Shown: positions 63,893-64,000 of the stretch, piece by piece
Layout of the letters: every line of letters starts with the position of its first letter
How positions within the stretch are numbered: the stretch's first letter is position 1
Source of the DNA: a bacterium
Lineage (GTDB): Bacteria; Pseudomonadota; Alphaproteobacteria; Rhizobiales; Aestuariivirgaceae
Assembly (NCBI GenBank): GCA_022842165.1
Contig: JALHQC010000013.1
Coordinates: forward strand, 25,135-89,134
Reading direction: 5' to 3'
DNA length: 64,000 nucleotides
Position numbers and translations under genes: made by a program
Notes under the pieces: model-generated
What the model saw: only the letters and a program-made list of their open reading frames with translations
Databases searched by the model: none
Told to the model about the DNA's origin: nothing

Positions 63893-64000
63893 TCAGTTCA
63901 GCTTGAAGCTGACGCCGAGGTTGCCGCGGAGCGTCTCGATGTCCTCGCCGAGGTCACCCGACACGATGGCGTTGATCGTGATGTTGTCGTCGAGCACGAA
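63893..64000 (-). CDS. Probable outer-membrane protein, C-terminus
   Basis: Only the last 35 codons are in the window; the gene extends beyond it. They encode alternating polar and hydrophobic residues (ITINAIVSGDLGE, LGVSFKLN), and the final residues resemble a closing beta-barrel strand. A porin-like or autotransporter-like outer-membrane protein is the best guess, but there is too little sequence for certainty. Confidence 0.5.
   Translation of the reverse strand, partial: FVLDDNITINAIVSGDLGEDIETLRGNLGVSFKLN

Overview
The window reads as chromosomal DNA of a GC-rich alphaproteobacterium, most probably of the order Hyphomicrobiales (Rhizobiales). Supporting signs are a complete Entner-Doudoroff operon, many CUT2-type sugar ABC importers, palindromic intergenic repeats of the kinds common in this order, EcfG-type (GGAAC-N16-CGTT) promoters and a BigR/SqrR-type sulfide regulator. 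The genus cannot be fixed from the sequence alone. No rRNA, tRNA, CRISPR array, insertion sequence or prophage was seen.

Layout. 0-1.6 kb: two tandem PAP2-type membrane phosphatases. 1.6-4.1 kb: lepA, preceded by a strongly structured, apparently transcribed non-coding region with its own near-consensus promoter. 4.1-8.4 kb: hrpB and next to it an accessory patch (membrane protein, a second copy of the hrpB 3' end, a nucleotidyltransferase). 8.5-18.6 kb: central sugar metabolism (fructokinase, zwf-pgl-edd-eda, glk) interleaved with prfC, a DUF599 protein and pncA. 18.7-25.1 kb: a DMT transporter, an alpha-ketoglutarate-semialdehyde-type aldehyde dehydrogenase, a beta-hydroxyacid dehydrogenase, an aminotransferase and a malonyl-CoA synthetase.

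25.2-31.5 kb looks like a general-stress and signalling patch: an exported protein with 60-bp tandem repeats, three small proteins, a KaiC-like ATPase and a hybrid histidine kinase. Two of its transcription units have textbook EcfG promoters. 31.5-33.3 kb carries a class III aminotransferase and a Gdx (SugE) guanidinium exporter with a possible guanidine-II-like leader.

33.5-49.4 kb is a large sugar-uptake and oxidation locus: an aldose 1-dehydrogenase of the XylB type, a YtfQRT-YjfF-like ABC importer, a mandelate-racemase-type acid-sugar dehydratase, a GMC oxidoreductase, aldose 1-epimerase, a SIS-domain isomerase, a second CUT2 importer and another SDR. The genes fit oxidation of an aldose to its acid followed by dehydration; the substrate is not determinable here. 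49.6-52.6 kb holds an RTX protein, a lipoprotein and a TolC-type channel. 52.7-57.4 kb is a rhamnose-type RhaSTPQ importer.

57.6-63.7 kb is a sulfide-responsive module: a membrane fusion protein, an RND pump and sulfide:quinone oxidoreductase in one operon, diverging from an ArsR regulator whose two cysteines are spaced exactly as in BigR/SqrR, plus a DUF2892 protein. An identical AT-rich 10-mer lies in both control regions. The last 100 bases are the C-terminus of a probable outer-membrane protein.
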